Shown: positions 31,816 to 44,880 of the stretch, in pieces | How positions within the stretch are numbered: position 1 is the first letter of the stretch | Layout of the letters: each line of letters begins with the position of its first letter | Origin: Sinelater perroti | Taxonomy: Eukaryota > Arthropoda > Insecta > Coleoptera > Elateridae | Direction of reading: 5' to 3' | NCBI GenBank assembly: GCA_036346155.1 | Contig: JARFIY010000361.1 | Location: 757,501-821,500, forward strand | Length of the DNA: 64,000 bases | Program-made: the position numbers and the translations under genes | Notes under the pieces: model-generated | Databases searched by the model: none | Told to the model about the DNA's origin: nothing | Seen by the model: the letters and a program-made list of their open reading frames with translations, nothing else

Positions 31816-33189
31816 AATTTGCTTTACCGTACAAGATTATAATTATAAAAAGTCATATAGCAATTAATAAATGATGCGGAAAAGTACCTCAAGCTTCAAC
31901 TCAAGAAGAAGCTGAATACTAAGTTTACAAATGGAGTCAATTACTTAACAATAGTCAAGGTATTGGAAAAGTAGATCTGTCTAAGTAATCCACACAGGTC
32001 AAACCAATGGGGAAGTAGATATCAAGCTAGAAAATCTGCCATAAAAAAGAACAGACATTCTTGAGGACAAAATTATCTTGAGCTAGTTTCTAAAATTCAA
32101 GGTTTCTTATCAACAGTTTTAAAAACGTTATCCTGATGAGGTCAATCAAAGAGATGAGTTGCAAATTACCATAAACGACTTCTGCGGCAAACTATTGACA
32201 TAACTACATCACTAATATAACGACTAATGCTTGAAAATTACAACAATAATTATAAAAAAAGTGGCAGTGAAGCTTAAAGGGATAAGGATAAGAGTTCAAC
32301 ATTCTCTTTACTGCTAGATGGAGATACAACAAATTAAAACATATGAGCACTCCTCTTCTTAAGATTCCCTATATGTCACCCGATTTACTCATAAAATTTA
32401 TTGATAATATGAATATAAGATTAAAAAGCTTTTAATAATTTAACACATTACCAATGAAATTTGTTTATAATAATTTAGTAGCTTCGGTTAGATGCATTAA
32501 ATTAATTCATCTAAAACGATGACGACACATTTTGGAATAAATTACTTTAATGTGCATTTTTAAATAAAAATGTAAATTCTATAGTAAGTATGGTGTGAGA
32601 AAAACTATACCAAATGCAAATTTATATTTATTTTACAGCATAATTTAATTTTAGAATTATACATGGGTTACTATAAAAGTTTTGTAATAGAGAGCAAGCA
32701 ATGGTCACCATTGTCACAAGTGCAAATGTGTTAAATCTGTACTGCAGTCGGCACCACGATCCCAAAGTGTTAGTTGCCCTTTAACGGAGCAGTGAGAAAA
32801 TGCTTGGAATCTGCTTGGGACATTTTACGCAATATTTTTGTACAGGGTGTGAGTATAGACCAATGTTTGAAAAAAAACAGCTCCTGCTCTTATCAGACAA
32901 TAATATTCATGTAGTATTGGAAGGTCTAGGGGAAAAGTTACTCTAAAAGACGTTCTCACATCAGAACACCCATCCTCGTCTGTATTAGGAGAAAAAAAGT
33001 TCTTTAAATTTCCCATTTCCACACCTGGAAGTTGGTCCTTAAGGGATTTTTCTAAAAAAAATGGTTTTTAACATTCTAAAAAGCCGCATCGCAGTTATAA
33101 TGTACTTAAAAACGTAACGGTCAGAAACGAAACATATTAAACAAATTTAACATTATTAAATTAAAGTTAGGATAAGCTGCCAAACAAGA
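31816..33189. other. No gene seen
   Basis: AT-rich DNA. A G+C-richer patch at 32690-32830 has no match I recognise. Confidence 0.5.
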
Positions 33190-34480
33190 GAGATCACATC
33201 AAAAATGTTGAGATACATGGGAGAGGAGCTATTTAAAGATTTCCTAATAATATCATTGAAATAAGAAAGGTATTTCAAGACCGGATTATATTAAAAAGGA
33301 AATACAAAAGACTGCTCGAATTATAGAGAAATCTCACTAACAATAAGTACACATGAAAAAATCTTTATGATAGTAATCGAAAACAGACCGAGAAAAATAG
33401 AAGACATGATAGGAAAAACACAACATGGGTTTCGAAGAGGTAGCCAAGATCTGATATTTACACTAAGACAAGTAGGAGAAATATTAATATGAAGAGACCT
33501 AAGAAAGACTTTGACAAGATAAAGAGAAATTATATCTGGGAATATTTAAGGAAAGAGAAGTAGAAGATGATCTAATATAAATAATTAAATACTGTACAAA
33601 AATAATATAAACAAAGTAAATACACACAATGACAAATGTAAATAATTTATATCAAGGATAGGATTGAAACAAAGGTGTGTTCTTAACCTATTACTATTTT
33701 GATTAGTCGTGGATAAAGCTATAAGAAAATGCAGAAAAAGATGTAAAAGCGTAGAAATAGGATATAGGAAGTTGAAAACAACACAACTGGAAGAAGGGTT
33801 ATTTGCGGAAGATATGGTAATGTTAACGAAATTTGAAGAAAAGTTACAACATAATCTAAATAGAATTAAAAAAATTATTAAAACTAAAAAACATGGCTAT
33901 AAATATAAATAAAACCAAGACGATGATAATGATAAAAAAATCACAACAAAACTAAATGGACACACACTGAAACAAATCAAAATCCGGAAAATAGACAAAG
34001 AAATAACAGAGAGAATAGAAGTAGTTAGAAGGGGATCTACAATATGATCAGAAACAGGTTTTTCGGAAAAAAAGAAAATTGAAAGAGATTAAAACACAAA
34101 TATGCCAGAAAGTGATAAGACCAGCCCTAACTTAGGGTTGTGTGTCTCGGGCTCTAACAATAAATAAAAGCAGATTTAGGGCTACAGAGATGTGGTTTTT
34201 AAGGAAAACACTAGAAGTATCTAGAAGGGACAAGATAAGAAACACTGTAGTTATTAAAGAACTGAAGGTAAAATCCATAGAAATAGTAATAAAAGCAAGA
34301 CAGTTGAGTTGGCTAAACCATTTGACGTAAGGAAGAAATAACGTAGAAAGCCAATGAATACGATGGGAAAAACCAGTTAGATAGGCGACAAAAAAATGTA
34401 AAATACAATGACAAAATAAAAACATTGTCACAAGACAGAACTGCGCTGAAAAAGAAAATTAAAGAGACTTAAGATAAGAT
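33190..34480 (+). pseudogene. Decayed RTE-type LINE
   Basis: Recognisable pieces in order: ENRPRKIEDMIGKTQHGFRRGSQDLIFTLRQ at 33378-33475 (matches QxGFRxGxGTxDxIFxLRQ), LKQRCVLNLLLF at about 33665 (matches VRQGCVLSPLLFN), LFAEDMVMLT at 33798-33827, where FADD has become FAED, and WFLRKTLEVSRRDKIRN with ARQLSWLNHL at 34190-34320, near the C-terminus. Many stops. The region from 33490 to 33660 has lost the first catalytic block. Confidence 0.7.
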
Positions 34481-34839
34481 CTAAATCGTATTATATTATA
34501 AATTCCGGTACACGGATTTCAGATTAAATAATTGAACATATTTAACATTAATGTGCCTAGAGCCAAATGCAATTTACATCACATTGATCACTAGTTCAAA
34601 TTTTTCATTACAAACTTTAAAATATATATCTTCTTGAATAATCCCGTATAATCCAATGGCATTTAGACGAGTACTGTTTTTGTAAAAATTGAATTTATGT
34701 AATTTGTACACTATTAGTTACTAAAATTACAACACCGAGAAAAAAATGCAAATTAGCAATTGAATAACAAATAAATAATTAAATTTATAAAAATATTTTC
34801 CCATAAAAGTTTATGTTTATCCAGCAGTGTATGGCTCCA

Positions 34840-35520
34840 TCTTAGGCTCTTGTAATCGCCTTCATTCTTTTTGGCATCGAGACAAATAAAGTGAGAATAG
34901 TGTCTCGACTGACTGTGTCAGGTGATCGGACTGGCTATGGGAGAGTTTCCACTCTGTTTTGTGGAAGAAAGTTTAATGTGTTACGTGCTACATGTGATCG
35001 AGCATTATTTGTTGCTTTAACTCTGATTAGAGGCGACTTGTTATTATAACTGATAGCTTCACATCCATAGTACTCGTAGTTGGTGTTCTACAGCTTGTAA
35101 AAATCCAGTCTTCTTACTCTCTTTGTCTGCGTCTACGCCGTATTAATATCCGACCATCGTTTTGGTTTCATCAAAATTTGGACTAATCAAAAAGTACAGT
35201 TCTATATCACTTTTGTATCCACAGGCGCCTTTTAGATGCCGATTGTATCCTTTATTGGTGAGGTAAAGAAGTCAGTGGTAGTCACAAGAAAAGACGTCAT
35301 GCAGTCCCATTCCGAACAGCGGGGGTAAACAATAAGTACCGTGCACTGATCTATTGTTGGTACAAGCTTTTGAAGATAACGAATTACTTCTCGTAAAGAA
35401 ATCTTTCTTTCATGTAGGCCAACAATATGCTCTCTTTCAAATTCGCAGACTTATTGATAATGTACTCTTTGATGACGACGAAACATTCTATAAGTTACAC
35501 GTGTTAAGTTTCGATGGCTG
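34840..35520 (-). pseudogene. Tc1-like transposase relic
   Basis: Minus strand, downward from 35470: VCEFEREHIVGLHERKISLREVIRYLQ matches the N-terminal helix-turn-helix of insect Tc1-like transposases (FxRGRIVGLxExGxSxRxIxxR). DGRILIRRRRRQRE at about 35140-35180 matches the NDGRIxVxRRxGER block after the first Asp. NNARSHVARNTLNFLPQNRVETLP at 34950-35035 matches DNARPHVARxxxxFL, with the catalytic Asp now Asn. MPKRMKAITRA at about 34850 is the end. The segment with the catalytic Glu (DLNPIEH) is partly deleted. No terminal repeats identified. Confidence 0.75.
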
Positions 35521-37710
35521 AGAACACTACTTCCCCAGACTTCATATTTAATAAGAAAAACAATATAAACAAATCTCGAACATACCTAAACATATATTTC
35601 TCAAACTTTAATTATTTTTTTATTATAGTATATTTCATGGAACAACAAACTTTAAATGGAATAATCTGTTCGTAATGGTACTGCAATTTCAACAATTATT
35701 AGTGTGTTCTTCTTTTGATTGTTTTTATCATGATATATTATAATTAACTTTTTCCACTTTATATTTAAAGAAAATAAAGTTTACATAACTGTACCGTAGT
35801 AATCTGTGCTGAATCAATGTGGGCAACATTTTTCCGTAAATGTTCTTTGAATCCGACCACTTTTGCAAAGAGGCTAGCATTAACAAGGGCACAGCCGTAA
35901 ATCTTACGGTTTTCATTACGTTGTCGCATTAGTACAATTTCCTCGCTTTCAATAAATTTCCCGAAAGCACACAAAATCAGGGCGCCGTATGAATCCGCCG
36001 GTCGATGGCCCTTGATGTATTCCGGTGTGGCAGGTTAGCGTATTTGGATTCGAAGCGTTTACGAATTTTTATTTATTTCCGGTAGCCGACAATGAATAGG
36101 CAGGGCGCATTTTTTGAGGAGCACGCCGTTGTAGGCCGGCATGAATTTTACAGGGGCACGCGAGCGGAATTGGAGAACAGCAGGATGGGATAGAGGAAGG
36201 CCGCCGGAACAGCGGCACTCAGCGCTGAAACAAACATAAAGCATGCTGTAACCAAAGAAACAGGACACCAGAGACATAAAATAAGAAAAACTGTATTCTT
36301 ATAGTGAAAACCACTTTATAAGCCCCGCGAATGGCTCTAGTTTCAGTGGGCGCACAAAGACACTAGCAAGCAGCCACTGGAAACAGCGTTTTGACAGGTC
36401 CGTCTTGACAAAACGCCGCAAACTTTCCAAAGATGTAAACGCGGCTCGTTCCTCGCGCACGCTTTAAAACAACAAAGGAAGTATCCAGCTTATTCCAGCC
36501 AAGTTAATTCTCCACCTCGATAATAATCTAATTACCAAACTCCTCTAATGATTACTATAACAAGCCGTAAAACAGTTAAAGCGCGTCCGTTCAATATTAA
36601 AATTTTCTTAAAGCGGAAGCTTGGAGCTCAGGAAATAAGAAAATTGGAAGAGCTGAAATGCTAAATAACAACGCGTTAGGCCCCTCACTGAAACGGTGTA
36701 AGCATTTGGAATGAAATTTTAATGCTTGCTGGATTAACTTTCAAAGTAATTATGTTCTCCTAAATTTGGGAACATTAAAAAATGTTTTAAATCCCCGCGT
36801 AAATGTGAATGGGCACAAAAAGCTTCTTCTTGGACGAAGGATAACAATAATGTGAATAGTTCTCGATAGAATACACAAACATACGCTTTTGTACTCTATA
36901 TATATATTTATATGTTGTTCCCGATTTTACTTTCATATATTTCCATTAAAATACTTTAACTTATTTAAAAATAGTTGCAACAGAATCATTGACGTCACTT
37001 GAATTTTCTATATATTATAAACTTGTTCCAGACACATAAAAAGTCTTATAATAGTAATGTATCTCAAAAGCACTACATAATATTATAAGAAAAAGACGAT
37101 GCTAAAAAAGATGAACATGCGGCGTCTGTGTCGAAGATATTGAGCCAATATTAATACATAAAAACAGTTTGCGTAGCCGCAATATAGCTCGGGAGCTGAT
37201 GAGAGTGGATTGTATGTAATCGCTACATTTGCAATCGAGTAGAACTATGCATAAAGGTATGGTACAAACATTTCAAAAACGGCCGGAAGTTCAAAGTAAT
37301 TCGTGTTTTGAAAGACTCGAAATGAGCAAAATACTAGAACAGGCTATAATAAATCAGGACTAGCGACTGAAAATCCGAAGACTAAAAGTTTAGATAAGAA
37401 TTCTAAAAATTAAGGTAGAAGATCTTAGGAACATCGTGCTGCAGTTGTTTACTTGTTTACTTTAGATTGCAATCAATAAAAAGGTCACAACAGGATGCAG
37501 AACATAAAGTTTTTTGATTGAATGCATCATAAGTACCCTTGTCTAAATCAAACAATTTCCAAAAAGTACTACCTCAACTGTTGATTGGTAGTTTCCTTAT
37601 ATAACGTCTATTTATCCCACTCGGCAAATATGTTTTTGTCAAAATATCAAATCAGTCTATATTTTAAATTCACCCGTAAAAAAAGAGATTTTATTTTATT
37701 TAGACTAGAT
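35521..37710. other. No gene seen; G+C-richer island at 35980-36450
   Basis: No recognised coding region. The island at 35980-36450 has no repeat signature and resembles the islands at 640-1480 and 58900-59200 in composition, so it may be single-copy host DNA. Confidence 0.5.
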
Positions 37711-39332
37711 CAAGGGTCGACAACTGACCGCGGTCTAAGTCCGGACCGTGAAAGGTAGAAAACTGGACCGCCAAAAAAATCTCTTTGCTTGAGATAGCAA
37801 AAGAACGTATGTTGAAAGTGACCACGGCACTTTTTGAAAAGAAGAAAGGTATCGTCGTCGCTATTCAAGATATTCCATTGTCGAGATGAAACAATACAAA
37901 GAACAAAACTTTTGGCTGCTTTTCAGAAGGCATCTTGCTACGCCATTGCATCATGACATAGTCCAATTCTGTCTATTTTTTTAACAATAAAAGTAAAGTA
38001 TTTAGGGATGAATTGCTAGCAGTATTGGCGTTTAAAGGCAAGACTAGCAGAGAAGGTTTGTTCAAGACTTTTGATGACTTCATGACAAAATCAAATATCA
38101 GTTATGATAAAATGGTGACCCTTCCAACTGACAGGGCCCTGGCGATAATAAGCAAAGCAAAGGAATTGGTAACGAGAATCAGGGATAAGAATGCTGGATT
38201 ACTATCCCATCAGTCCATAATTTATTACACAGTTCTTTGTGGCAAACTTAGTGCAATACTAAAAGACGTAGTGGACATCTTGGTATAGTTGATCAATTTA
38301 TGTGGTCTCATTCTGCTCTTCAGCACAGACAGTTCAATGAGTTTCTGTCTGAATGTGATTTAGCGTATTCTGACTTACTGCAACACAACAATGTTCGTTG
38401 GCTAAGTAAAAAGCAAGTGATTGAACGTTTCTGGAAAATAAAGAACAAGTAACCTCCTTTCTTGGAAAGCTTGGATGCACAGGAAGCAAGGAAGTGCGAG
38501 TACAATATGCTAGCTGTGGCTTTCCTGAAAGACATTCTGAAATATTTAAATGCACTCAACACCGACTTACAAGGAAATGGGAAGTTAATATGTGATCTGA
38601 TACAACTTCTTTCTGTGGCAAGCTGGATATCTTTGAAAAAGATATTGGAAATTAAGAATTTATTAATTTCCCAACAATTCTTGAATAAAAAGGAATTGCC
38701 AAATAGACACTGTAGCGTTTTGAAGTTTTATGTCAGATCCTAGGAATGAATTTGCAGCAAGATTTCAAGGCTTTCCAGAGGTAGGGAAGTTGTCGCAATT
38801 CTTAAAATCGCCTAATTAAGTTTCTTCAGGGCATAGTCCACTGATGTGGCTGCGAAGTCTTTCAAAGCTTTCACTTCAAATGGAGATAATCGTTTTCCAA
38901 GAAAATGTTTCTTTGCAAATGTACAAAAAATTTTCCACTGACGAATTTTGGAGTAAACATATTTCAGAAAAGTAAGCAAATTGCAAAAAAAACTGGCTAT
39001 TAACCTGGCTACTATGTTTAACTCCACATGTATGTGCGAAACATCTTTCTCGGAAGTGGATTTTTTGAAAAACAAATGTCGTTCAAGGTTAACGGACGCC
39101 CATCTTGAAGACACTCTTCGCATAAGTTGTTACCCACGAGAATCGAACTATACAAAACTGGCTCAAAACCACAAATGTAATTTCTCTCATAAATTTGTAA
39201 TAACAAATATTATTTTTAAAGGTAAATATAAAAATTCAAACCAATAATATCACTATTTCTTTTTTGCTTTGGATCTCTATAAAATTTTTCAGAAGTATCC
39301 GGACTACACTATAAATTATTTGCCGACCCCTG
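37711..39332 (+). mobile_element. hAT transposon relic (GTF2IRD2/ZBED-like type)
   Basis: The left end CAAGGGTCGACAA and the reverse complement of the right end CAGGGGTCGGCAA are nearly identical and fit the hAT consensus. The flanking octamers GACTAGAT (37703-37710) and GACGAGAC (39333-39340) agree at six of eight positions, as expected for a decayed 8-bp hAT target duplication. At 1.62 kb it is short for this type and lacks the N-terminal BED zinc finger. Confidence 0.8.
37940..39190 (+). pseudogene. hAT transposase relic
   Basis: Pieces in order: ELLAVLAFKGKTSREGLFKTFDDFMTK (family LPLKGHTxGEDIFxxF), KMVTLPTDRALAII (catalytic Asp in the TTDGAPAM context), IIYYTVLCGK (family IHQEALCGK), a frameshift near 38290, then LLQHNNVRWLSKKQVIERFWKI (family LLxHTEVRWLSRGKVLxRFxEL), and 38462-38743 with helical sequence. 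Near the end, SFSEVDFLKNKCRSRLTDAHLEDTLRIS at 39040-39122 is the hAT dimerisation region (FSxMNFIKNKYRSRLTDEHLxxCLRLA). Stops at 38288, 38450 and 38743 and loss of the N-terminus leave it inactive. Confidence 0.82.
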
Positions 39333-40625
39333 GACGAGACAGTTATTTGCAATCCCAATACAGGACCTTTTAAAAATATCTTAAAAGAAGGGGGGCAACC
39401 CAGGGAAAATACATAACATCTCAAAGTCCTTACTTTAAATGAACCTGAGGCTATATACAATTTTTTATTGTAATTGTAATTTTGTATATTATATGACTAA
39501 ATACTTTTGAGACAAACCATATATTTTACGTCCCAATAGAAATTGAAACTATGCAAATAAACACAAACAGTTGTGCTATAGTGAAATAAAAAATAAATAT
39601 GTAATTGATAACTCTAAGTTCAATTAGTTTGAAAAAATAAAAACGCCAAATAAATTTTTGCTAAAATGGGGTTTAATATATTGTTATTTTTTGCTCTCGA
39701 CAGTGATGAATAACACGAGTGAATTTATTAAAACTACTTATTAACTATACTCACAAAAATCAAATAGCTTAATAATATTTATATACAATACACAAAAAAT
39801 TACTAACGTAAAATTACACTCTATGGCTATATTTATGTATTACACAATTTATGTCACACTAGTTGTTCGCGCCAATCTCCTAATTATATTTATTTTTGAA
39901 AAATTAATTTAGGGCCGACTATAATTTGATTCCCTCTCATATATGTGAAATTTGTTTTATCGGCCCAATTGACTGCAAGCGCGTGGCGATTAAGGCCGCG
40001 ATGTAGGCCGCGAGCCACGCTCGTGCAATTGGCTTTTAGCACTTGCTTTGGCACGTTGATTTCGTTTAGTTCGCGCGACATTAAGCCTTTGCTTTATTCA
40101 TTTTAAACTGGCCATTTCAATTACGTTAAGTTCACACGACTTTATACTTTTGCTTTATTAAAACCTGCACTTCGCATTTTTGTTCGCGGAATTACGCATT
40201 TGCCTTTGTTCGCGCTTTTACATTTGGCAAATTATCAGCTCGAAGAGAGAACTTTTACACTAGGAAGACGTCCCCGTTTCGTCTGCTGTGAAGATTGGGG
40301 TAACTTGTCCTAATTTTTATCCATATCCTTCTCCTTTTCTTTTGGAAGCCCCAGGGCCAACATCAGGGAACCGATATCTGTGGGAAGCGCCGTTTCCTCA
40401 GGTTAGCGTTTTTAATTTTAGAGTTGTTTGAAGCTCTCTATTCAAAATTCAAAATTACCTATACAGTCCACTTATTCCAGCCGTACCACTAGTACTGTTC
40501 GTTTCGACGATCAGTACCGGTTCTGGAGCCTATAGGAACCATCTGATAAACATCTGGAAATGTATGTATTGTTCGAGTCCTCACACAACCAAGTTTCACG
40601 ATAACCACTTACATTGATGGCATTA
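39333..40625. other. No gene seen; G+C-richer island at 39950-40300
   Basis: 39340-39850 is AT-rich and featureless. 39950-40300 contains several Cys-poor short frames and many GCG/CGC words. I considered a solo LTR here but found neither paired ends nor a target duplication. Confidence 0.45.
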
Positions 40626-41812
40626 CAGACATTGGACAAAATAATGGAAACACTTGTGGAAGTTGGAACATCTTGTATTAATACGATGTTGGTCCACCTT
40701 TAGCACGCAATGTAGCTTAAATTCTGAACAAAATAGACCGATACATTCCTAGTGCTGAATGAAATTTTTGAAACCATTCTTTGTGCAGGACAGCCTCCAG
40801 CTCAGCTAGAGATGAAGGAGGTGGAAATTGATTCCGAACCTTGCTTTTTAAAACAGCCCAGAGAGGCTCGATTATGTTCAGGTCTAAAGACTGAGAGGGA
40901 CAGAAGGATGTTGAACCTCATCAGCATGCTTTTCAAACCACTCTTGAACAGGACCAGTGGTGTAAATGGGAGCATTATCATTCTGGAATGTGGCATTCCC
41001 GTTTGAAAATAAAGTTTGCACTATTGGGTGTATCTGGTTACTCAAGAATTCTCTATGTACTACTGCTGTCACCAGACCGTGTAATGTGACAAGGAGAACT
41101 GCCGTACACCATGATATAGCGCCCCAGACCATAATACATCCGAGCGAAGACAAATAGACGTCCAGCGGTAGGGAAGAGGCTAAAGAGCGACTCGTCCGAC
41201 CAAACGATACATTGTCAGTCCTCCAACGTCCAGTTTTTGTGGAAATTGCACCATGTACATCGCCTTTGAGCATTCCTGTTTGTTATTAGGGTCTTCGTAA
41301 TAGCAAAATGCTCATAGAGACTCATTTTATGTAGTTCCCGCTTCACTGTTTGGATGACACTGATGTGTTTAGGTGCTAAATAAGTTCTATAGTCACTTTC
41401 TAGGCTTTTGTTTTCTGCGACATAATAATACGGTTTAAGGCCCGGAGGTTCCTATTCTACAACTTCGTCTTTCGACCACTATTATGTTTCGTAGACCCTG
41501 TTTTACTGTGCACTGTGTATACGGTCATAACTTTCGAGGCCGTGTTTTGTGTTACACCGTATAACGTCGCTGCTTTGTTCACAGCTGCTCCAGCTAGATA
41601 GGCTCCTACGATTAACCTTTTTGAAACTCCGTCAGGTCAGACATACTGATCATTTACCACACCTACACTGCCTCATTCTACTAATAGTACACAATCCATA
41701 CTACCTGCAGCAAACAAGAGACGGCTGATTTATGCAGTGTCCAGTGTTACCAGGCACTGTAAAAATCTGCCCCAGTTTTGACAGGAGTTTCTATTATTTT
41801 GACCAATACCTG
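40626..41812 (-). mobile_element. Tc1-like transposon with both terminal repeats
   Basis: Left end CAGACATTGGACAAAATAAT after TA (40624-40625). Right end, read inward, CAGGTATTGGTCAAAATAAT, followed by TA (41813-41814). Nineteen to twenty bases agree at nearly all positions, and both are flanked by the TA target duplication. At 1187 bp, with one minus-strand gene filling most of it, this is the most complete DNA transposon in the window. Confidence 0.92.
40717..41644 (-). pseudogene. Tc1-like transposase, nearly complete but frameshifted
   Basis: ATG at 41644 gives MSDLTEFQK, the N-terminal helix-turn-helix start. A frameshift after about nine residues restores GAYLAGAAVNKAATLYGVTQ in another frame. 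There are further disruptions to about 41290. From 41273 one long frame covers the DDE core: GCIMVWGAISW (before the second Asp), FQNDNAPIYTTGPVQEWFEKH (second catalytic Asp), then, after another frameshift near 40900, LDLNIIEPLWAVLK with the catalytic Glu of the DD34E triad. The C-terminus ends ALGMYRSILFRI with TAA at 40717. About 300 residues, a little short of the usual 340. Confidence 0.88.
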
Positions 41813-41814
41813 TA

Positions 41815-44309
41815 TGTTCGTCGCTCGACAATGAGTACTCGATGACCATGAACGTCTAACGTGACGGTGCGCCTACAAGAGGCTCTCAGAAATTCGTTGC
41901 TTCTTTATTTAAAAAAGAACAATTTTAGGTTATATTGGTCCGCAATCAATAAATAAATAATTTTTTGGAATGCTTGTAATTGAATGTAAGCATGGTGATA
42001 ATAAAAATGGTAAAAATAAAAATTACCAAGCAAATCACGTTCTGGGTTGTTATTCGCAAAATAAAAAGCAATTTCATTAACTATTTCTTGCCAATCGATC
42101 AGAAAAATGTCTGCTCAGCTAATTATCCGATATAACACATTAGACGCAACATTGGCATTACTAGATGACAACAAAAAAACAGATATATGTGTCAAACCAG
42201 CAGAAAAATAATTGGAAATTTCTAAATCACATCAATACGGATAGTATGTGACATGATTATTAAAAATTGAAGTTGAAATAGCAAAGTGTAATATAAAAAC
42301 TTACGAAAGATAAATGTTGTGTATTGTTATTATTTGATATATGAATAAACATTCTAAATAAAAACAGAAAAACAAAAAACAATGAAAATAAGACAAAACC
42401 CATCAAATCCAATTGTTCTATTAAAAAAATGATAAGTACTACACAATTATTATACTTTGTATTTCCATAAATAGTGTTTTAAACTTATTAAAAAAACAAA
42501 ATAAACAATTATACATTTTTGCATACTTACATAATTTTTTAAACAATTATTGGCAATTAGAAAATAAAGAATTTATATGAAATGGTCCCCTTTAGAACTA
42601 GACTTACGGTATTCAGCTAATAGTTCGTGTATTACATGCGTCAGAAAGTTCTCTTCGAAAGAAACAACAGAGAGGTATCTTTTTGAGTGTACCACTCTAA
42701 AACTTTTGTTTACAATCCAAAGAAATAAGGTATGGACCACTAGAAAGTAAATTATATACCCTTAAAAAAGATACGTTGTATCAAGTCTGGCATAACTTTG
42801 TTTTATGGGCTAGTGCAGGGTTTGTTCCCAAAAAATGTTTGATTCAGGGGTTTTATTATAAGATCTTTTTTAAAGTAAATAACTATTAGCCGCTTCTAAT
42901 AGACTTACCATCAACCCATTCTAGATACTAAATGATAGCCTTTCTAAGCCCTTGACATAAACAATGACATCTCTTTGAACAAACTAGCATATAACCCATC
43001 GTTTTTCATTTCTCTATTGTAGTAATAATCAGATCTATACTAATAATCAGACTTTTGCTTTTGTCATGCACGTACTCGGTCAACAATCTTTTTGATTTTT
43101 CCCTCTCTCCTTTGTTTAAAACAGCTGTCACCAAATGTTCCGCATGTTTATGGTAGAGAGCTAGTCCTAGGTCTTGTTTAATAGTGGGGGACATCCAAAT
43201 TTTAAAAATATGCATCTTTTAAAGCACATAATTTTACTTTCAAAAAGGATTTTATCTAATTGAAGCATTTAGGGATGTAACTGCTCGAGCAGTCTCGACT
43301 AAACGTTGTCTTTTCCAGGTATTTGACGATCTTTGACACATGCAGTCTGATTAAACAATTTGACAGTCCAGTACATAAACATACAGTTGATGCCAGAAAA
43401 TTTTAGTGCTTAAAGGTAACGCTTTTTTCTATTCCACATTTATGTAGCACTACACGAACAAAATGATTCTCTATATCACCTTAGTTCATCATTACTTAAC
43501 ATTTTTTGATAGAAAGAGAACAAATCTTTTAATTGCAATATTTGATAATCGCATCCATTTATGAAAGTCAGGGATATCTCGATGTTATTTCAAACAAGGA
43601 TAGGATTGATATAAAGAGTAATTATGGGAATAGAAAAAATAAAATATTCTAGGATAATCACAAAACCTTTTAAATTCATATCTCATTATATTAAGACCTA
43701 CTGGTAAAGCAATCTGCATATATAGCATTGTGTAAAGCGTTGATAATGAAAAATGAAAACAAAATTTTTTATTACATTTTTTAGTTCCATATATAAGTGA
43801 CATATATAAAACCAAATTCTTCTTTTCTAATCCTTTGGGTGCTACATGTTCTAGCCATTTTATTTAATTTGTGCAGCTGCCTTCACTAGTGTTTCTTCTT
43901 CTACCCTACTTCTTATATTTTTATTTATATAGTTCAATTTTGTTTTTTACATTTTCTTAAGCGCGTTATTATTATTACATTTTTCCCTTACACCTATATA
44001 AAATACCCAAGATTTATTTTTATAGGTCACAGTATAATATATTCTTAATTAATTTTATTCTTCGAAAGTCAAATGTAAACTGAATGGCGAGAATATAGAT
44101 TGTAATAATCCATAATAACAAGTGAAAAAGAAAGGTAAAATCTAAACAATTTAAGCATTGACAAAAAATAGGTTCAATGTACTGATACATAACAACAAAA
44201 ATGATGATAAAAACAATGTTAAAAACAATACACAACAAAAAGGTTATGGAGTAAGCGATTATAACGCAATCACGAAGGAGTCGTTAAAAATAAACAATAC
44301 TACACTACA
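41815..44309. other. No gene seen
   Basis: AT-rich DNA with short open frames only (for example 43006-43215, 43585-43815), none with a recognisable domain. At 43830-43920 the minus strand shows a faint resemblance to the C-terminus of RTE proteins, too weak to call. Confidence 0.5.
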
Positions 44310-44880
44310 TTTCTGAAGGTCATAATTGTAACATGTCCAAGGGTGTTGTACCCGTCACAGGTTTTTCACTGAGCAAAAATGATCTGCACACTTTTACTTT
44401 GAAGACTGTTGAATCGAAATTCAGTTTTCTACAACGGCATGTAGATTTTCCATGCCCCATATTCACATATGAAAGTTTTTCTTTCCAGTTACACGAAATG
44501 TCGCGTCATCGTTGAACACCAGACAGTTAGTAAATTAGTTGTCATCCATTGCTTCTTACATCACCATAAAAAATTCGGTTAATTTGACATGGTCGTTTGA
44601 TCGTAAAATTTGCACGATTTGTAAACGGGACGGGTTGAATCGTAAAAAAATTTAACGAGTTGCTCTTCTAGTACACTGTTGTGGGCTATGCACAAGGCAT
44701 CTGCTAACTGCCTCCACTGTGTGGTCAGAGACACTTGGTCTTCCTTCCGCTGTTTCTAGATTTATTTACAGAATCTGTAGCCTTGAATTGTCCATCCCAT
44801 CACAAAAATGCTTTGGTGACCTGGCGTCTCACTGTAATAACCGAGGGTTATGCCGTTTATAAGAGTGTACAAACACTCAG
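44310..44880 (-). pseudogene. Tc1/mariner-superfamily DDE transposase relic
   Basis: Minus strand, downward: a stretch reading GRPSVSDHTVEAV (family GRPRVSEETVEAV), PSRLQIVQILRSNDH (family PYRLQLLQALKPGDH), CLVFNDDATFRVTGKKNFH, which holds the first catalytic Asp (family RLVFSDEATFHLSGKVNRH), IWGMENLHAVVEN (family IWGTENPHxxxEH), and VTGTTPLDMLQL (family VTGxTYLDMLQ). The order matches one family of insect transposases through its first catalytic block. The second and third catalytic positions are missing, and stops are frequent. No terminal repeats seen. Confidence 0.75.

Noticed and set aside
39840..40440. Possible solo LTR
   Set aside because: No paired TG...CA ends, no target duplication and no gag-pol nearby.
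43830..43920. Possible RTE C-terminus on the minus strand
   Set aside because: Only a few residues resemble the family and stops interrupt them.
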